Shown: positions 1-9,227, numbered from the stretch's first letter. The stretch is DNA of 64,000 bases from Devosia sp. (GCF_017744655.1 NZ_JAGIAW010000007.1:1-64000), one strand, 5' to 3'. The notes: a model not told the origin generated them from the letters alone. Made by a program: numbers and translations.

Positions 1-118
1 CCGCCAAAAACAAAGGAGAAACCTAGACCCTTGACCACAGCAACCGACCCAAAACAAAACTAACAGGCGGGTCACTTCTCAATGGAAAACCCGGGTCACT
101 TCTCGGCGGAAATCAACA
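1..118. mobile_element. End of an IS21-family insertion sequence (partial)
   Basis: The segment contains two copies of a GGGTCACTTCTC-type repeat, at about 70-81 and 93-104, and ends in CA at 118. Multiple short terminal repeats with TG...CA ends are typical of IS21-family elements. No istA/istB coding is visible, so only the last part of the element lies in the window. The IS3-type sequence starts directly after position 118. Confidence 0.6.
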
Positions 119-564
119 CCATGGAGGGCTTTGCTTATCTGGCCGGGGTCATTGACCTGTTCTCGCGCCGCGTCATCGGCTGGTCATTGCAAAGCCGGCA
201 GACCAGCGAGGTCGTTCTGCAGGCGCTTCACATGGCGGTCTGGCGCCGCAAGCCACAGAACACGGTGCTGGTCCATTCTGATCAGGGCTCCCAGTTCACC
301 AGCATGGACTGGGCCAGCTTCCTGCGGCACCACAATCTGGTTCACTCCATGAGCCGGCGCGGCAACTGCCACGACAATGCTGTGGCCGAAAGCTTCTTCA
401 ACCTTCTCAAGCGCGAAAGGATCAGGCGCCGGACCTATCGAACGCGAGACGAAGCCCGCCAGGATGTGTTCGACTACATCGAGATGTTCTACAACCCGAC
501 CCGCAAGCATGTCCGCAACGGCATGCTCTCTCCAGTCGAGTTCGAACGGCGAAACCAAATCTGA
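82..564 (+). pseudogene. Truncated IS3-family transposase (OrfB C-terminal part)
   Basis: The frame encodes the C-terminal half of an IS3-family DDE transposase (rve integrase core). Visible motifs are VIDLFSRR near residue 24, HSDQGSQF with the second catalytic Asp at about residue 67, and AESFF with the catalytic Glu at about residue 103. The 35-residue D-E spacing is the family standard. The first catalytic Asp, normally in a DIT motif just before this region, is missing because the IS21 end replaces the upstream sequence. The first dozen codons, from 82, are read from the IS21 terminus, so the apparent start is accidental. The product should be inactive. Confidence 0.8.
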
Positions 565-598
565 CCCCGAAGGTGCCTACAGAACACGGGGCTATTCA
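119..598 (+). mobile_element. IS3-family element remnant, 5'-truncated
   Basis: It consists of the 3' part of an IS3-type transposase gene followed by a right terminal repeat, GGGGCTATTCA, at 588-598. The reverse complement of that repeat, TGAATAGCCCC, recurs at 60199-60209 as the left end of a second remnant. The 5' part of the element has been replaced by the IS21 end. Confidence 0.65.
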
Positions 599-761
599 GA
601 AGCCGCCATCGTCTTTTGCTCGATAAAGGCTTCGGACAGCTTATTTAGCTGCAGAGGGATCAGGTGTTCGCCTGGTCCCTTTGTCATTCATATAAGCGAA
701 AAGGCTCGGACTTTCAGCGCAATTGCGCCGTTCTTTCGCGGGCAGAATATTTAGGGATTGC

Positions 762-836
762 TGGCTGGGGTGCTAGGATTCGAACCTAGGAATGCCGGTA
801 CCAAAAACCGGTGCCTTACCACTTGGCGACACCCCA
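762..836 (-). tRNA. tRNA-Gln (anticodon TTG)
   Basis: The minus strand folds into a cloverleaf. A 7-bp acceptor stem (TGGGGTG with CACCCCA), a D arm, an anticodon stem CCGGT/ACCGG with loop TTTTGGT giving anticodon TTG, and a T arm with GGTTCGAATCC are all present. The 3' CCA is encoded at 762-764. The gene lies next to the IS remnant; tRNA neighbourhoods are frequent insertion sites. Confidence 0.95.
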
Positions 837-1047
837 ACTGGCGCGGTTCCTACACCGTTTGCTAAAGCCGCGCAACACGCCTTGTGACAGCCTGTTGAGC
901 ACTCGAAAGCAAACCCATTGCCCAAGGCATCAACGAACAAGTATCTGACTTCGCTAAATGTTTCGGCAAATCGCATCTGCCGGCGACCGGCGACATCACC
1001 CACTCGCTCATGCTCGAATATTCAGGTTTTGCACTGCCTGCTTCGGC

Positions 1048-2088
1048 TCAAGAGCGAAGAGCGCCCTCCAGCAGTTTCACGATGTCTGCGGCGCCATAGG
1101 CACGTGGATTCGGCGCCGGATTTTGCATGACCTGTTCCGCCGCCGCACTCGCTCCATCGAGCGGCATGCCTAAAATGGCAAGGCTTCTTGCTACGTTGAG
1201 CCTGAGGGCCAGTGCCTCCAACCCTTCCGCAGCGCTTTCATGGCCAAGCGCATCAGCAGCCAGGCCAAGCTGTTCTTTTGCCGCGACCTCGTTGAATCTG
1301 ATGACATGCGGGAGCAGCGCCGCATGCATAGGGGCATGCGGCAGATCGTATAGTCCACCGAGGACATGGGCCAGCTTGTGATGCAGCCCCATGGTTCGCG
1401 CAGCGAGAACTCGCCCCGAGAGATAAGCTGCGTAAAGCACCGTCGCTCTGGCGTCCCAATCCCGCGGCGCGTCGACCAATATCGGCAAAGCCCCGGCAAA
1501 TCCCGCTATCGCTTCCACAGCGATGCGATCGGTTTCCGGGGACCTGTCGGGCGCGTAGAGCGCTTCGAAAGCGTGGGCCATGGCGTTGAGCCCGCTCGAC
1601 ACCGTCAAGTCGAGTGGCAGGGACAGCGTCAACGAGACATCATAGATAACGGCCTGCGGAACGACGCGCTTGTCCCGGATGGTTGTCTTCTTGCCATCCC
1701 GCGTTTGCCCAAGGATCGGCGAGATTTCGGAACCGGAATATGTCGTCGGAATGGCGATATGCGGCAAGCCGGTCCGCAGCGCCAGGGCTTTGCCCAACCC
1801 AACCGCAGACCCGCCGCCCAGGCTGACGAACCCATCGGCGTCGCCAAGATAATTCAGCGCACGGTCGGTGACCTCCACCGGTGTGTGCACCACAGCATCG
1901 TCGAAAGTCGCAAAATGCCTCTCGCCCAGTGCCTCGGCGATTGCTGCGACGCCCGTGCTCCGCCCCGGCGTGCTGAGGACCATGGCCCGGGTCACGCCGA
2001 GGTCCTGAACGAGGGGCAAGAGGGTGGACAGGTGATCTTTCCCGAAAACGACCCTCTGCTCAAAACTCTGCAACTCGAAGGTTTTCAT
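1048..2088 (-). CDS. Maleylacetate reductase (iron-containing ADH fold)
   Basis: This 346-residue protein resembles maleylacetate reductases, which reduce maleylacetate to 3-oxoadipate with NAD(P)H at the end of (chloro)hydroquinone and (chloro)catechol routes. The glycine-rich FVSLGGGSAVGLGKA motif (about residues 88-102) is the dinucleotide-binding signature of the class III alcohol dehydrogenase superfamily. IPTTYSGSEISP and HHKLAHVLGG, with the conserved His residues, are typical of the maleylacetate reductase branch, and the length is standard. It lies 29 bp downstream of the extradiol dioxygenase on the same strand, so the two probably form one operon. The pathway role is supported by that pairing. 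The substrate (hydroquinone-derived or chlorinated) cannot be told. Confidence 0.85.
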   Translation of the reverse strand: MKTFELQSFEQRVVFGKDHLSTLLPLVQDLGVTRAMVLSTPGRSTGVAAIAEALGERHFATFDDAVVHTPVEVTDRALNYLGDADGFVSLGGGSAVGLGKALALRTGLPHIAIPTTYSGSEISPILGQTRDGKKTTIRDKRVVPQAVIYDVSLTLSLPLDLTVSSGLNAMAHAFEALYAPDRSPETDRIAVEAIAGFAGALPILVDAPRDWDARATVLYAAYLSGRVLAARTMGLHHKLAHVLGGLYDLPHAPMHAALLPHVIRFNEVAAKEQLGLAADALGHESAAEGLEALALRLNVARSLAILGMPLDGASAAAEQVMQNPAPNPRAYGAADIVKLLEGALRS

Positions 2089-2117
2089 AGCCCGCTCCTT
2101 GGAAGTCTGTCCGCCGC

Positions 2118-3065
2118 TCAGGCGCTTTCGAGCGGCTGCAGATGCTGCTCGAGGTACGGCCGAAGATGCTCGTGCTGCATGGGCAGTTTCAGCGCCTCGC
2201 CGAGATGCTTGGTGTCTTCGTCGCGATCAAAACCCGGTTCATTAGTCGCGATTTCGAACAACACGCCACCGGGTGTGCGGAAATAGATCGCCCAGAAATA
2301 ATCGCGGTCGATGACTGGGGTGACCTGATAGCCGGTATCCATCAACGCCTTGCGTACCTCTAGCTGCTTGGCCCGGTTCTCCACGGCGAAGGCGATGTGA
2401 TGCACCGACCCGGCACCGAGGCGACCGAAGCCCACCTCAGGAAGCGCTTCGATGTCGATGAAATCGGCGCCATTGCCGTTCGGCAATCCCAGACGGCTGA
2501 TGCCTCCGTGCTTGTCGACCTCTTCATATCCCATGAACTTGAGCAGTTCTTCGGTGGCGCCGGCATCGCGCAACCTCAGCGAAGCAGAATGGAAGCCTCG
2601 GATGGCAAAGGCATCGCTTACCGTTTCGGTGGTCCAGGGCGCGCGCACGTCATCCCTGGTTTCGACCAGGGAGAAACTGTCGCCCTCGGGACCGGTGAAA
2701 TCGAGGCGTTTCTGGCCAAAAGTGGCTCCGCGCGATAACCCAGAGACGCCATTCTTGGTCAGGTGCTCCGACCAGACATCCAGGGTGTTTTCCGGCACCG
2801 AGAAGGCCGTGGTTCCCACCTCGCCCGCCCCGAACTGCCCACGGGCAATATTGGGGAAGGGGAAATAGGTCATCACGCTGCCCGGCGTGCCTTTTTCGTC
2901 GCCATAGTAGAGGTGGTAGACGCTCGGCTCGTCGAAATTGACGGTCTGCTTCACCCGGCGCAGCCCCAGCTTCTTGGTGAAGAACTGATTGTTGTTGCGG
3001 GCATCCTTGGCCATGGACGTCACATGGTGAAGCCCTTTGATCTGGTCCAGCATTTTGCACTCCAT
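2118..3065 (-). CDS. VOC-family ring-cleaving (hydroquinone-type) dioxygenase
   Basis: The 315-residue protein has two vicinal-oxygen-chelate (glyoxalase/extradiol) modules. The first opens with the GLHHVTSMAKDARNN metal-binding strand (His near residue 13) and the second contains GAGSVHHIAFAVENR. The C-terminal YFRTPGGVLFEIATNEPGF segment supplies the conserved Glu ligand. This layout matches the PcpA/LinE/MhqO group of Fe(II) dioxygenases that open hydroquinones rather than catechols. The next gene downstream is a maleylacetate reductase, the expected following step, which supports the assignment. An alternative start is MLDQIKGLHH, four codons in. A paralogue is encoded at 13127-14077. Confidence 0.82.
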   Translation of the reverse strand: MECKMLDQIKGLHHVTSMAKDARNNNQFFTKKLGLRRVKQTVNFDEPSVYHLYYGDEKGTPGSVMTYFPFPNIARGQFGAGEVGTTAFSVPENTLDVWSEHLTKNGVSGLSRGATFGQKRLDFTGPEGDSFSLVETRDDVRAPWTTETVSDAFAIRGFHSASLRLRDAGATEELLKFMGYEEVDKHGGISRLGLPNGNGADFIDIEALPEVGFGRLGAGSVHHIAFAVENRAKQLEVRKALMDTGYQVTPVIDRDYFWAIYFRTPGGVLFEIATNEPGFDRDEDTKHLGEALKLPMQHEHLRPYLEQHLQPLESA

Positions 3066-3278
3066 GAATGATCGGACCGATATCGCCCCGACGCTTGTTC
3101 TGAGTTCAAAATCGGATGTCAGAGCCTTTCAGGGTAGCTGGACAATTCGCTACGGATTGTCGTCTTTCTTCGAACGACATCGCACGAAGAAGTCGTCTGC
3201 GCCCCGGCAATGGCCGAGCGCCTGTGCAATGTCTGGAAATGATTGGGAGCGTTTGAAAGCCCGATGAGATGGGCCAGC

Positions 3279-3312
3279 TTCCGGCCCGAGCATTGGGATG
3301 CGCGGGCCGGAA
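3279..3312 (-). terminator. Hairpin 3' of acnB
   Basis: A perfect 10-bp stem (TTCCGGCCCG at 3279-3288 with CGGGCCGGAA at 3303-3312) lies about 20 bp after the acnB stop. No U-tract follows on the minus strand, so it may act as a transcript-stabilising 3' hairpin or weak terminator. The remaining bases between 3066 and 3333 show no gene. Confidence 0.4.
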
Positions 3313-3333
3313 AGGTTCATAAAAGGCCGCGTC

Positions 3334-6123
3334 CTAGAAATGGACCGACTTGGAGTCCATGGGGTTGGACGAGGTCGGCGGGGCGAACTTGGTCAGGTCG
3401 ATGCCTTCCACCGCAGCCTTGTATTCGTCGGCGCTCGGCGTACGGCCGAGGATGGCGGAGAGAACGACGACCGGGGTCGAGGCGAGCAGGGACTCGCCCT
3501 TCTTTTCGGCGGTGTCTTCAACGACGCGGCCCTGGAACAGACGGGTCGAGGTGGCGAGAACGGTGTCGCCCTTTTCGGCCTTTTCCTGGTTGCCCATGCA
3601 GAGGTTACAGCCGGGACGTTCGAGATAAAGGATGTTCTCGTATTCCGTCCGGTTAGCGGTCTTGGGGTGAATATCGTCGAACTCGAAGCCGGAATACTTC
3701 TGGAGAATTTCCCAGTCGCCTTCTTCCTTCAGCTCATCGATGATGTTGTAGGTCGGCGCGGCGACGACGAGCGGCGCCTTAAATTCGACCTTGCCGGTGT
3801 CCTTTTCGAGGTTCTTCAGCATCTGGGCGACGATCTTCATGTCGCCCTTGTGCACCATGCACGAGCCGACAAAGCCCAGGTCCACCTTCTTGGTGCCGCC
3901 GTAGTAGGAAACCGGGCGGATGGTGTCGTGGGTGTAGCGGCGCGAGACGTCGGAATTGTTGACGTCGGGGTCGGCGATCATCGGTTCGTCGATCAGGTCG
4001 AGATCGACCACGACTTCAGCAAAGTATTTTGCATTAGCGTCGGGCGAGAGGGCCGGCTTTTCGCCCGAACGGATTTCGGCGATGCGGCGATCGGCCTTGG
4101 CGATCAGGCCCTTGAGGGTCTGGGCGGCATTGTCCATGCCCTTGTCGATCATGATCTGCATGCGCGACTTGGCGATTTCGAGACTTTCGATCAGCGTCTC
4201 GTCCTCCGAGATACAGATCGACGCCTTGGCCTTCATCTCGGCAGTCCAGTCGGTGAAGGTAAAGGCCTGGTCGGCGAGCAGGGTGCCGATATGGACTTCG
4301 ATGATACGGCCCTGGAAGACGTTGTCGCCATGCTGCTGCAGCATCTGCGCCTGCGTCGCATGCACCACATCGCGAAAATCCATGTGGGGCTGCATCTTGC
4401 CCTTGAAAGTCACCTTGACCGACTGCGGGATCGGCATGGTGGCTTCGCCGGTGGCAAGCGCCAGCGCCACGGTGCCGGAGTCAGCGCCGAAGGCCACGCC
4501 CTTGGACATGCGGGTGTGCGAATCGCCACCGATGATGATGTCCCAATCGTCCACGGTGATGTCGTTGAGCACCTTGTGGATCACGTCGGTCATCGAGTGA
4601 TACTTGTGGAGCGGGTCGCGGGCCGTGATCACGCCAAAGTTGTTCATGAAGGCCATGAGCTTTGGAATGTTGGCCTGGGCCTTCTTGTCCCAAACCGATG
4701 CCGTGTGACAGCCGGACTGATAGGCGCCATCGACCAGCGGCGAGATGACGGTCGCGGCCATTGCCTCGAGTTCCTGGGCGGTCATCAGGCCCGTCGTGTC
4801 CTGCGAACCGACGATGTTCACCTTGACACGCACGTCCGAGCCGGCGTGGAGGATCTTGCCGGGCGTGACGCCGACGGCGTTGCGGTTGAAGATCTTTTCG
4901 ACCGCGGTCAGGCCCTGGCCTTCGACGGTAATTTCCTTGTTCGGGGCAAAGACCTGCGGGGCAGTGACTCCGAGGGTCTGGGCCGCAAAAGTCTGCAGCT
5001 TCTTGCCGAAGACGATGGCGTAGGACGAGCCGGCCTTCATGAATTCGGTCTTCTGCGGAGTGAAGGCAGAGGCGATGTCGACCAGCTCATTGCCGGCTTC
5101 ATCGCGTAGCTTCTTGGTCTTGGCATCGATGGTGAGGACAGTGCCAGTTTCGACCGAGTACTTCTGCTCAAGGATCGGGTTGCCTTCGTTGTTGAGGATC
5201 GGCTTGCCGTCCTCACCGAGCTTCTTGACCCAGTTCTTGAGATTGAGGCCGATGCCGCCGGTCACGTCGACGGTGGTGGCGAAAATCGGAGAAATGCCAT
5301 TGGTGCCGGCAACGATCGGCGCGACATTGACGAAGGGCACATAGGGGCTGGCGGGCTTGCCGGTCCAGAGCGCGACGTTATTGACGCCGGACATGCGCGA
5401 GGAGCCGACGCCCATCGTGCCCTTTTCGGCGATCATCATGACACGCTTGTCGGGGTGCTGCTTCTGCAGTGCCACGATTTCCTGCTGGGCGGCAGGGGTG
5501 ATCATGCACTGGCCGTGCAGTTCACGGTCGGCGCGCGAGTGAGCCTGGTTGCCGGGCGAGAGAAGGTCAGTGGAAATATCGCCTTCAGCGGCAACAAAGG
5601 TGACGACCTTGATCTCGTCTTCGACCTCGGGAAGCTTGGTGAAGAACTCGGCCTTGGCGTAGCTTTCGAGTACGTCTTTGGCGACTTCATTGCCGGCCTT
5701 GTAGGCATCGCGCAGGCGGAACATGTCGGCGTCGTAGAGGAAGACCTGGGTCTTCAGTACATCGCCGGCTGCCTTGGCATTTTCGCCATTGCCCAGAGCC
5801 ACGTCGAGCAGCACTTCGACCGAGGGGCCGCCCTTCATGTGCGAGAGCAGCTCGAGGGCAAAGGCCGGAGTGATTTCGGCCACGGCAACTTCGCCGAGGA
5901 TGATTTCCTTGAGGAAGGCAGCTTTGACCGTTGCGGCGCTCGTGGTACCGGGCAGCGTGTTGTAGATGAAGAATTTGAGGGCATCGGCGCGTTGCGGATT
6001 GGCGGCATCGCGGATGATTGCGATGATCTCACCGGTCAGGCCGCCGGCATCGATCGGCTTGGGCGCGAGACCCTGCTCTTTTCTGCTTTCGATTTCAGCG
6101 AGGTAATCGGAATAGAGGGTCAT
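3334..6123 (-). CDS. acnB: Aconitate hydratase B
   Basis: This is the bifunctional TCA-cycle aconitase / 2-methylisocitrate dehydratase, interconverting citrate and isocitrate with a [4Fe-4S] cluster in the cytosol. The 929 residues match AcnB throughout: an N-terminal HEAT-like domain (YLAEIESRKEQG onward), the GGDSHTRM motif of the active-site domains, and cluster ligands in GSCMVHKGD (Cys about 755) and GCNLCMGNQ (Cys about 839 and 842). The start at 6123 (MTLYSDYL) is chosen because family members begin there; the frame stays open upstream to 6198 but that extension is not AcnB-like. It is somewhat longer than the E. coli enzyme (865). It appears monocistronic. Confidence 0.95.
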   Translation of the reverse strand: MTLYSDYLAEIESRKEQGLAPKPIDAGGLTGEIIAIIRDAANPQRADALKFFIYNTLPGTTSAATVKAAFLKEIILGEVAVAEITPAFALELLSHMKGGPSVEVLLDVALGNGENAKAAGDVLKTQVFLYDADMFRLRDAYKAGNEVAKDVLESYAKAEFFTKLPEVEDEIKVVTFVAAEGDISTDLLSPGNQAHSRADRELHGQCMITPAAQQEIVALQKQHPDKRVMMIAEKGTMGVGSSRMSGVNNVALWTGKPASPYVPFVNVAPIVAGTNGISPIFATTVDVTGGIGLNLKNWVKKLGEDGKPILNNEGNPILEQKYSVETGTVLTIDAKTKKLRDEAGNELVDIASAFTPQKTEFMKAGSSYAIVFGKKLQTFAAQTLGVTAPQVFAPNKEITVEGQGLTAVEKIFNRNAVGVTPGKILHAGSDVRVKVNIVGSQDTTGLMTAQELEAMAATVISPLVDGAYQSGCHTASVWDKKAQANIPKLMAFMNNFGVITARDPLHKYHSMTDVIHKVLNDITVDDWDIIIGGDSHTRMSKGVAFGADSGTVALALATGEATMPIPQSVKVTFKGKMQPHMDFRDVVHATQAQMLQQHGDNVFQGRIIEVHIGTLLADQAFTFTDWTAEMKAKASICISEDETLIESLEIAKSRMQIMIDKGMDNAAQTLKGLIAKADRRIAEIRSGEKPALSPDANAKYFAEVVVDLDLIDEPMIADPDVNNSDVSRRYTHDTIRPVSYYGGTKKVDLGFVGSCMVHKGDMKIVAQMLKNLEKDTGKVEFKAPLVVAAPTYNIIDELKEEGDWEILQKYSGFEFDDIHPKTANRTEYENILYLERPGCNLCMGNQEKAEKGDTVLATSTRLFQGRVVEDTAEKKGESLLASTPVVVLSAILGRTPSADEYKAAVEGIDLTKFAPPTSSNPMDSKSVHF

Positions 6124-6357
6124 CGCAATCTCAACATCGTGGGTGTGAGGTGCCGGCTGCGGCACCACATAGGGCTGTTTTGGTCGATGAAGCGCCAATG
6201 TCGCGCTTCCCTCCCAAGGTCGGCGGCAACCTAGCGCATTTCCGCAAACAAAGTACTTCCGAATTGAGCAAGGAGCGGTCGAGAAATAGCAACGCCCCGC
6301 GCAGGCGACTACGGGGTGGCAGACATATCTAAAGAGGCAACTGGATTTCGCGTTGCG

Positions 6358-6390
6358 CGAAAAAGAAAACCCCCGATTTCCGGGGGTTGG
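6358..6390 (-). terminator. Rho-independent terminator after tRNA-Met
   Basis: On the minus strand a CCCCCG/CGGGGG stem (6370-6375 with 6381-6386) with a 5-nt loop is followed by TTTTCTTTTT. It lies directly 3' of tRNA-Met and is a textbook intrinsic terminator. Confidence 0.85.
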
Positions 6391-6392
6391 AT

Positions 6393-6469
6393 TGGTAGCG
6401 AAGCCCAGATTCGAACTGGGGACACACGGATTATGATTCCGTTGCTCTAACCAACTGAGCTACTCCGCC
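6393..6469 (-). tRNA. tRNA-Met (anticodon CAT), elongator type
   Basis: The minus strand gives a complete cloverleaf with acceptor GGCGGAG pairing with CTTCGCT (two G-U pairs), anticodon stem ACGGA/TCCGT with loop ATCATAA (anticodon CAT), T-loop GTTCGAATC and an encoded CCA at 6393-6395. The paired first base and the GGTTAGAGCA D arm fit elongator Met rather than the initiator. A tRNA-Ile2 (lysidine-modified CAT) cannot be fully excluded. Confidence 0.92.
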
Positions 6470-6546
6470 CCAAGGGGCTCGACCTGCGTCGATGGCGCCT
6501 TACTAAGGTCGGGGGCCCCGGTCTGTCAAGAGTTGCGACCGGCCGG

Positions 6547-7989
6547 TTATGATTTTTCCAGACGTTGAATGTGGGCATGGATAAGCGCGAGGTCGGCTTC
6601 GAACTTTTGGCGCTCACGGGCCCTGGTTTCGGGGTCGGGAATGCGGAGGAGATAGGAGGGGTGGTTGGTGATGTAGAGCACCGAACCATCCTCCAGATCG
6701 ATCGGTTTTCCGCGCATGCCGGAGATGGAAACCGCTTTTCCGACAAGGCTTTGCGCGGCGGTGGCGCCTAGCGCGACGACGATCCGGGGCTTGACGAATT
6801 CGCGTTCGAGATTGAGCCAGAAGCGGCAGGCCTGGATTTCGCCGGCATTAGGTTTCTGGTGGATGCGTCTTTTGCCACGCGGGATGAATTTGAAGTGCTT
6901 TACCGCATTGGTGACATAGAGGCGGCGGCGGTCGATGCCGGCATTTTTGATAGCTTCGTCAAAGACTTGTCCCGCAGGACCAATGAAAGGTCGGCCCGCC
7001 AGATCTTCTTGGTCGCCGGGTTGCTCACCGACGAACATGACCTCGGCTTCCTTCGGGCCCTCGCCGAAGACGGCCTGGGTCGCCTGCTCGTAAAGTGGGC
7101 AGCGGCGGCAGCCTTCGATGGCCTCGGCCGCGTCGGCAAGTGATTGAATTTGTTGGGCTTCCTCCACAGCCTCGCGCGCCTTCTGGCGCATGTGGCGGGC
7201 CGGAGGCTGGGTGGTGGCGCGGGCGATCATGTCCTGCTCTATTTGCCTTGCATTACGGATCAAGGGAGCAATGCGGTCGGCTTCGGGGAGGTTGCGCCAG
7301 TATTTGACCGGCATTTCCGATTTCATCATCGCGACTTTCAGCCGAGCCGGGTTGAAGATCGCGCCGTAATAGGTGCGCCAATCATCCTCCACCGCGCCCT
7401 CGGCGGGGATATCTTTTTTGTTTCCGCCCGGGCCAAAGCGCAAATTCTCCTTGTCCCAGAAGGCACTAGCATAGGGGGTGATGATGGCCCAATGCATGCC
7501 GGCAAAGCGGCGGGTGAAAAAGGGGGCTGTAGCTTCGAGGGTAAAATGCTCGGGCTCGAACCAGGCGATATAACGCTCTTCGTCCTCGTGGAGGACGGTG
7601 CGAAAACGCACGAAAGCCTTCATTTTGTGTGCATCGCGATGTACCCCCGAGGCCATTCGCGTTAGCAGACTGTTATCACTATCGGCAGCATTGGCGAGAA
7701 TGTGCGAGTCATCCTGCAGTCGCCAGAGGAGACGATAGAGCAGTGCGAAACGCTGCGGGTCGGAGTGCTGGATGACGTCGCCGGCAAGGTCGATGAATTG
7801 GCGCGGTACGGAGCCGATCGGGCCATCGGTATCGGGCAGCATGTCGTCGCCCGCTTCGAAGAGGCCGCTCTCTTCCGAACCGACCCGCCACACGACCTGT
7901 GAGGGCTTCATGCCGGCAACAAGCAGGCGCCGCGCCTTGCCGCGCCACTCGTCGAGGTCGTTGAGCCGTTCGAGCCGGACCGAGAGCAT
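6547..7989 (-). CDS. DUF4130 - UdgX fusion, uracil-DNA-binding repair protein
   Basis: This 480-residue protein has two parts. The N-terminal half (about 1-250) matches the DUF4130/TIGR03915 family often encoded beside a radical-SAM repair protein. The C-terminal part (about 285-480) is a UdgX-type uracil-DNA glycosylase: CRRCPLY (Cys 294/297, 4Fe-4S ligands), the active-site GEQPGDQED motif, and the UdgX-specific loop KRRIHQKP (about 373-380). In characterised UdgX proteins the loop His, here about 377, becomes covalently bonded to the deoxyribose left by the excised uracil. The start at 7989 overlaps the stop of the upstream radical-SAM gene (TAATG), indicating translational coupling. Export is not expected; it should act on DNA in the cytoplasm. 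Confidence 0.9.
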   Translation of the reverse strand: MLSVRLERLNDLDEWRGKARRLLVAGMKPSQVVWRVGSEESGLFEAGDDMLPDTDGPIGSVPRQFIDLAGDVIQHSDPQRFALLYRLLWRLQDDSHILANAADSDNSLLTRMASGVHRDAHKMKAFVRFRTVLHEDEERYIAWFEPEHFTLEATAPFFTRRFAGMHWAIITPYASAFWDKENLRFGPGGNKKDIPAEGAVEDDWRTYYGAIFNPARLKVAMMKSEMPVKYWRNLPEADRIAPLIRNARQIEQDMIARATTQPPARHMRQKAREAVEEAQQIQSLADAAEAIEGCRRCPLYEQATQAVFGEGPKEAEVMFVGEQPGDQEDLAGRPFIGPAGQVFDEAIKNAGIDRRRLYVTNAVKHFKFIPRGKRRIHQKPNAGEIQACRFWLNLEREFVKPRIVVALGATAAQSLVGKAVSISGMRGKPIDLEDGSVLYITNHPSYLLRIPDPETRARERQKFEADLALIHAHIQRLEKS

Positions 7990-9227
7990 TAGAAGAGTTC
8001 CAGCTGCTTTGGCGGCGGCGCGAGCTTTTGCCGGAGGCGCAGGTCGTCGGTGAGACCGCCCGGTGTCCAATCGGCAGCGGCGATGAAGGGGCGGACCTTG
8101 TCGATGGAGGCGGTGAGGCGCGCGAGGTCGGCAAGGGTGAGGCGATGATGGCGGCGTGAGGAGATGACGCGATCAACGCCGCTAACGCCGAGGCCGGGGA
8201 CGCGCAGTAGAAGTTCGCGGTCGGCACGATTGACGTCGATGGGGAAACTGGCGCGATGTTTCAGGGCCCAGGCGAGCTTTGGATCGACCGCGAGATCGAG
8301 ATGACCTCCCTCTCCGCCCGCGACGATTTCGGGCACGTCGAAACCATAGAAGCGAATAAGCCAATCGGCCTGGTAGAGGCGATGCTCGCGCATAAGCGGT
8401 GGCGGAGCGAGCGGCAGGCGCGAGGAGGCATCGGGGATGGGCGAAAAGGCGGAATAATAGACGCGCTTCAGCCGATAGCCGGAATAGAGCCCGGCGGCAC
8501 GGGTGAGAATGGCGGCGTCGTCAGCCTTGTCGGCGCCGATGATCATCTGGGTTGACTGACCGGCAGGGGCGAACTTTTCGGGCTTTGCCTTGGTCGGCTT
8601 TTTGTCCTCGGTAGTTTCATCGAGTTTTCCGCGCAGGCGCGCCATGGCGGTGCGGATTTCGGCAGGGCGCTTTTCCGGGGCGAACTGTTCAAGCGCTACA
8701 TCGGTGGGCAGTTCGATATTGGCGGAGAGGCGATCAGCCCAGCGGCCAGCTTCGGCGAGAAGCTCGGGCGCGGCATTGGGGATTACTTTGAGATGGATAT
8801 AGCCGGCAAAGAGATGGGTTTCGCGCAGGGTGCGGGCGACGCGGACCATCTGCTCCATGGTGTAGTCGGGAGAGCGGATGATGCCCGAGGAGAGGAAGAG
8901 GCCTTCGATATAGTTGCGCTTGTAAAAGTCGAGCGTCAGCCGCACGACTTCGTCGACGGAAAAGCGGGCGCGCTCGACGTTGGAGGACGAGCGATTGATG
9001 CAATAGGCGCAATCGTAGACGCAGAAATTGGTCAGCAGCAGTTTGAGGAGGGAGATGCAACGACCGTCGGGCGCATAGGAATGGCAGATGCCGCTGCCCT
9101 CGGTGGAGCCAATGCCACCGGTCTTGCTGCTGTCGCGCTTTTCCGAACCGCTCGAGGCGCAGGATGCGTCGTATTTGGCCGCATCGGCCAAAATGGCGAG
9201 TTTTCGCGTGAGGGTGAGAGCGACCAT
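7989..9227 (-). CDS. Putative DNA modification/repair radical SAM protein
   Basis: The 412-residue protein belongs to the TIGR03916 family of radical-SAM proteins found next to UdgX/DUF4130. The CVYDCAYC sequence at 69-76 is the CxxxCxxC cluster motif. The N-terminal GSGICHSYAPDGRCISLLK segment is family-typical, and the C-terminus carries a helix-hairpin-helix-like LLLRVPGLGVSGVDRVI stretch suited to DNA binding. It ends in TAATG, sharing a base with the next gene. The reaction catalysed is not known; the link with uracil-DNA crosslinking is from gene neighbourhood. An about 60-residue insertion containing KLDETTEDKKPTKAKPEK looks like a charged linker. Confidence 0.87.
   Translation of the reverse strand: MVALTLTRKLAILADAAKYDASCASSGSEKRDSSKTGGIGSTEGSGICHSYAPDGRCISLLKLLLTNFCVYDCAYCINRSSSNVERARFSVDEVVRLTLDFYKRNYIEGLFLSSGIIRSPDYTMEQMVRVARTLRETHLFAGYIHLKVIPNAAPELLAEAGRWADRLSANIELPTDVALEQFAPEKRPAEIRTAMARLRGKLDETTEDKKPTKAKPEKFAPAGQSTQMIIGADKADDAAILTRAAGLYSGYRLKRVYYSAFSPIPDASSRLPLAPPPLMREHRLYQADWLIRFYGFDVPEIVAGGEGGHLDLAVDPKLAWALKHRASFPIDVNRADRELLLRVPGLGVSGVDRVISSRRHHRLTLADLARLTASIDKVRPFIAAADWTPGGLTDDLRLRQKLAPPPKQLELF

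Noticed and set aside
1366..2286. Plus-strand frame across maleylacetate reductase
   Set aside because: It is out of frame with, and antisense to, a gene with clear family motifs.
3298..5109. Long plus-strand open frame opposite acnB
   Set aside because: It is the antisense shadow of a full-length, well-conserved acnB gene in GC-rich sequence, with no recognisable domain or ribosome-binding site.
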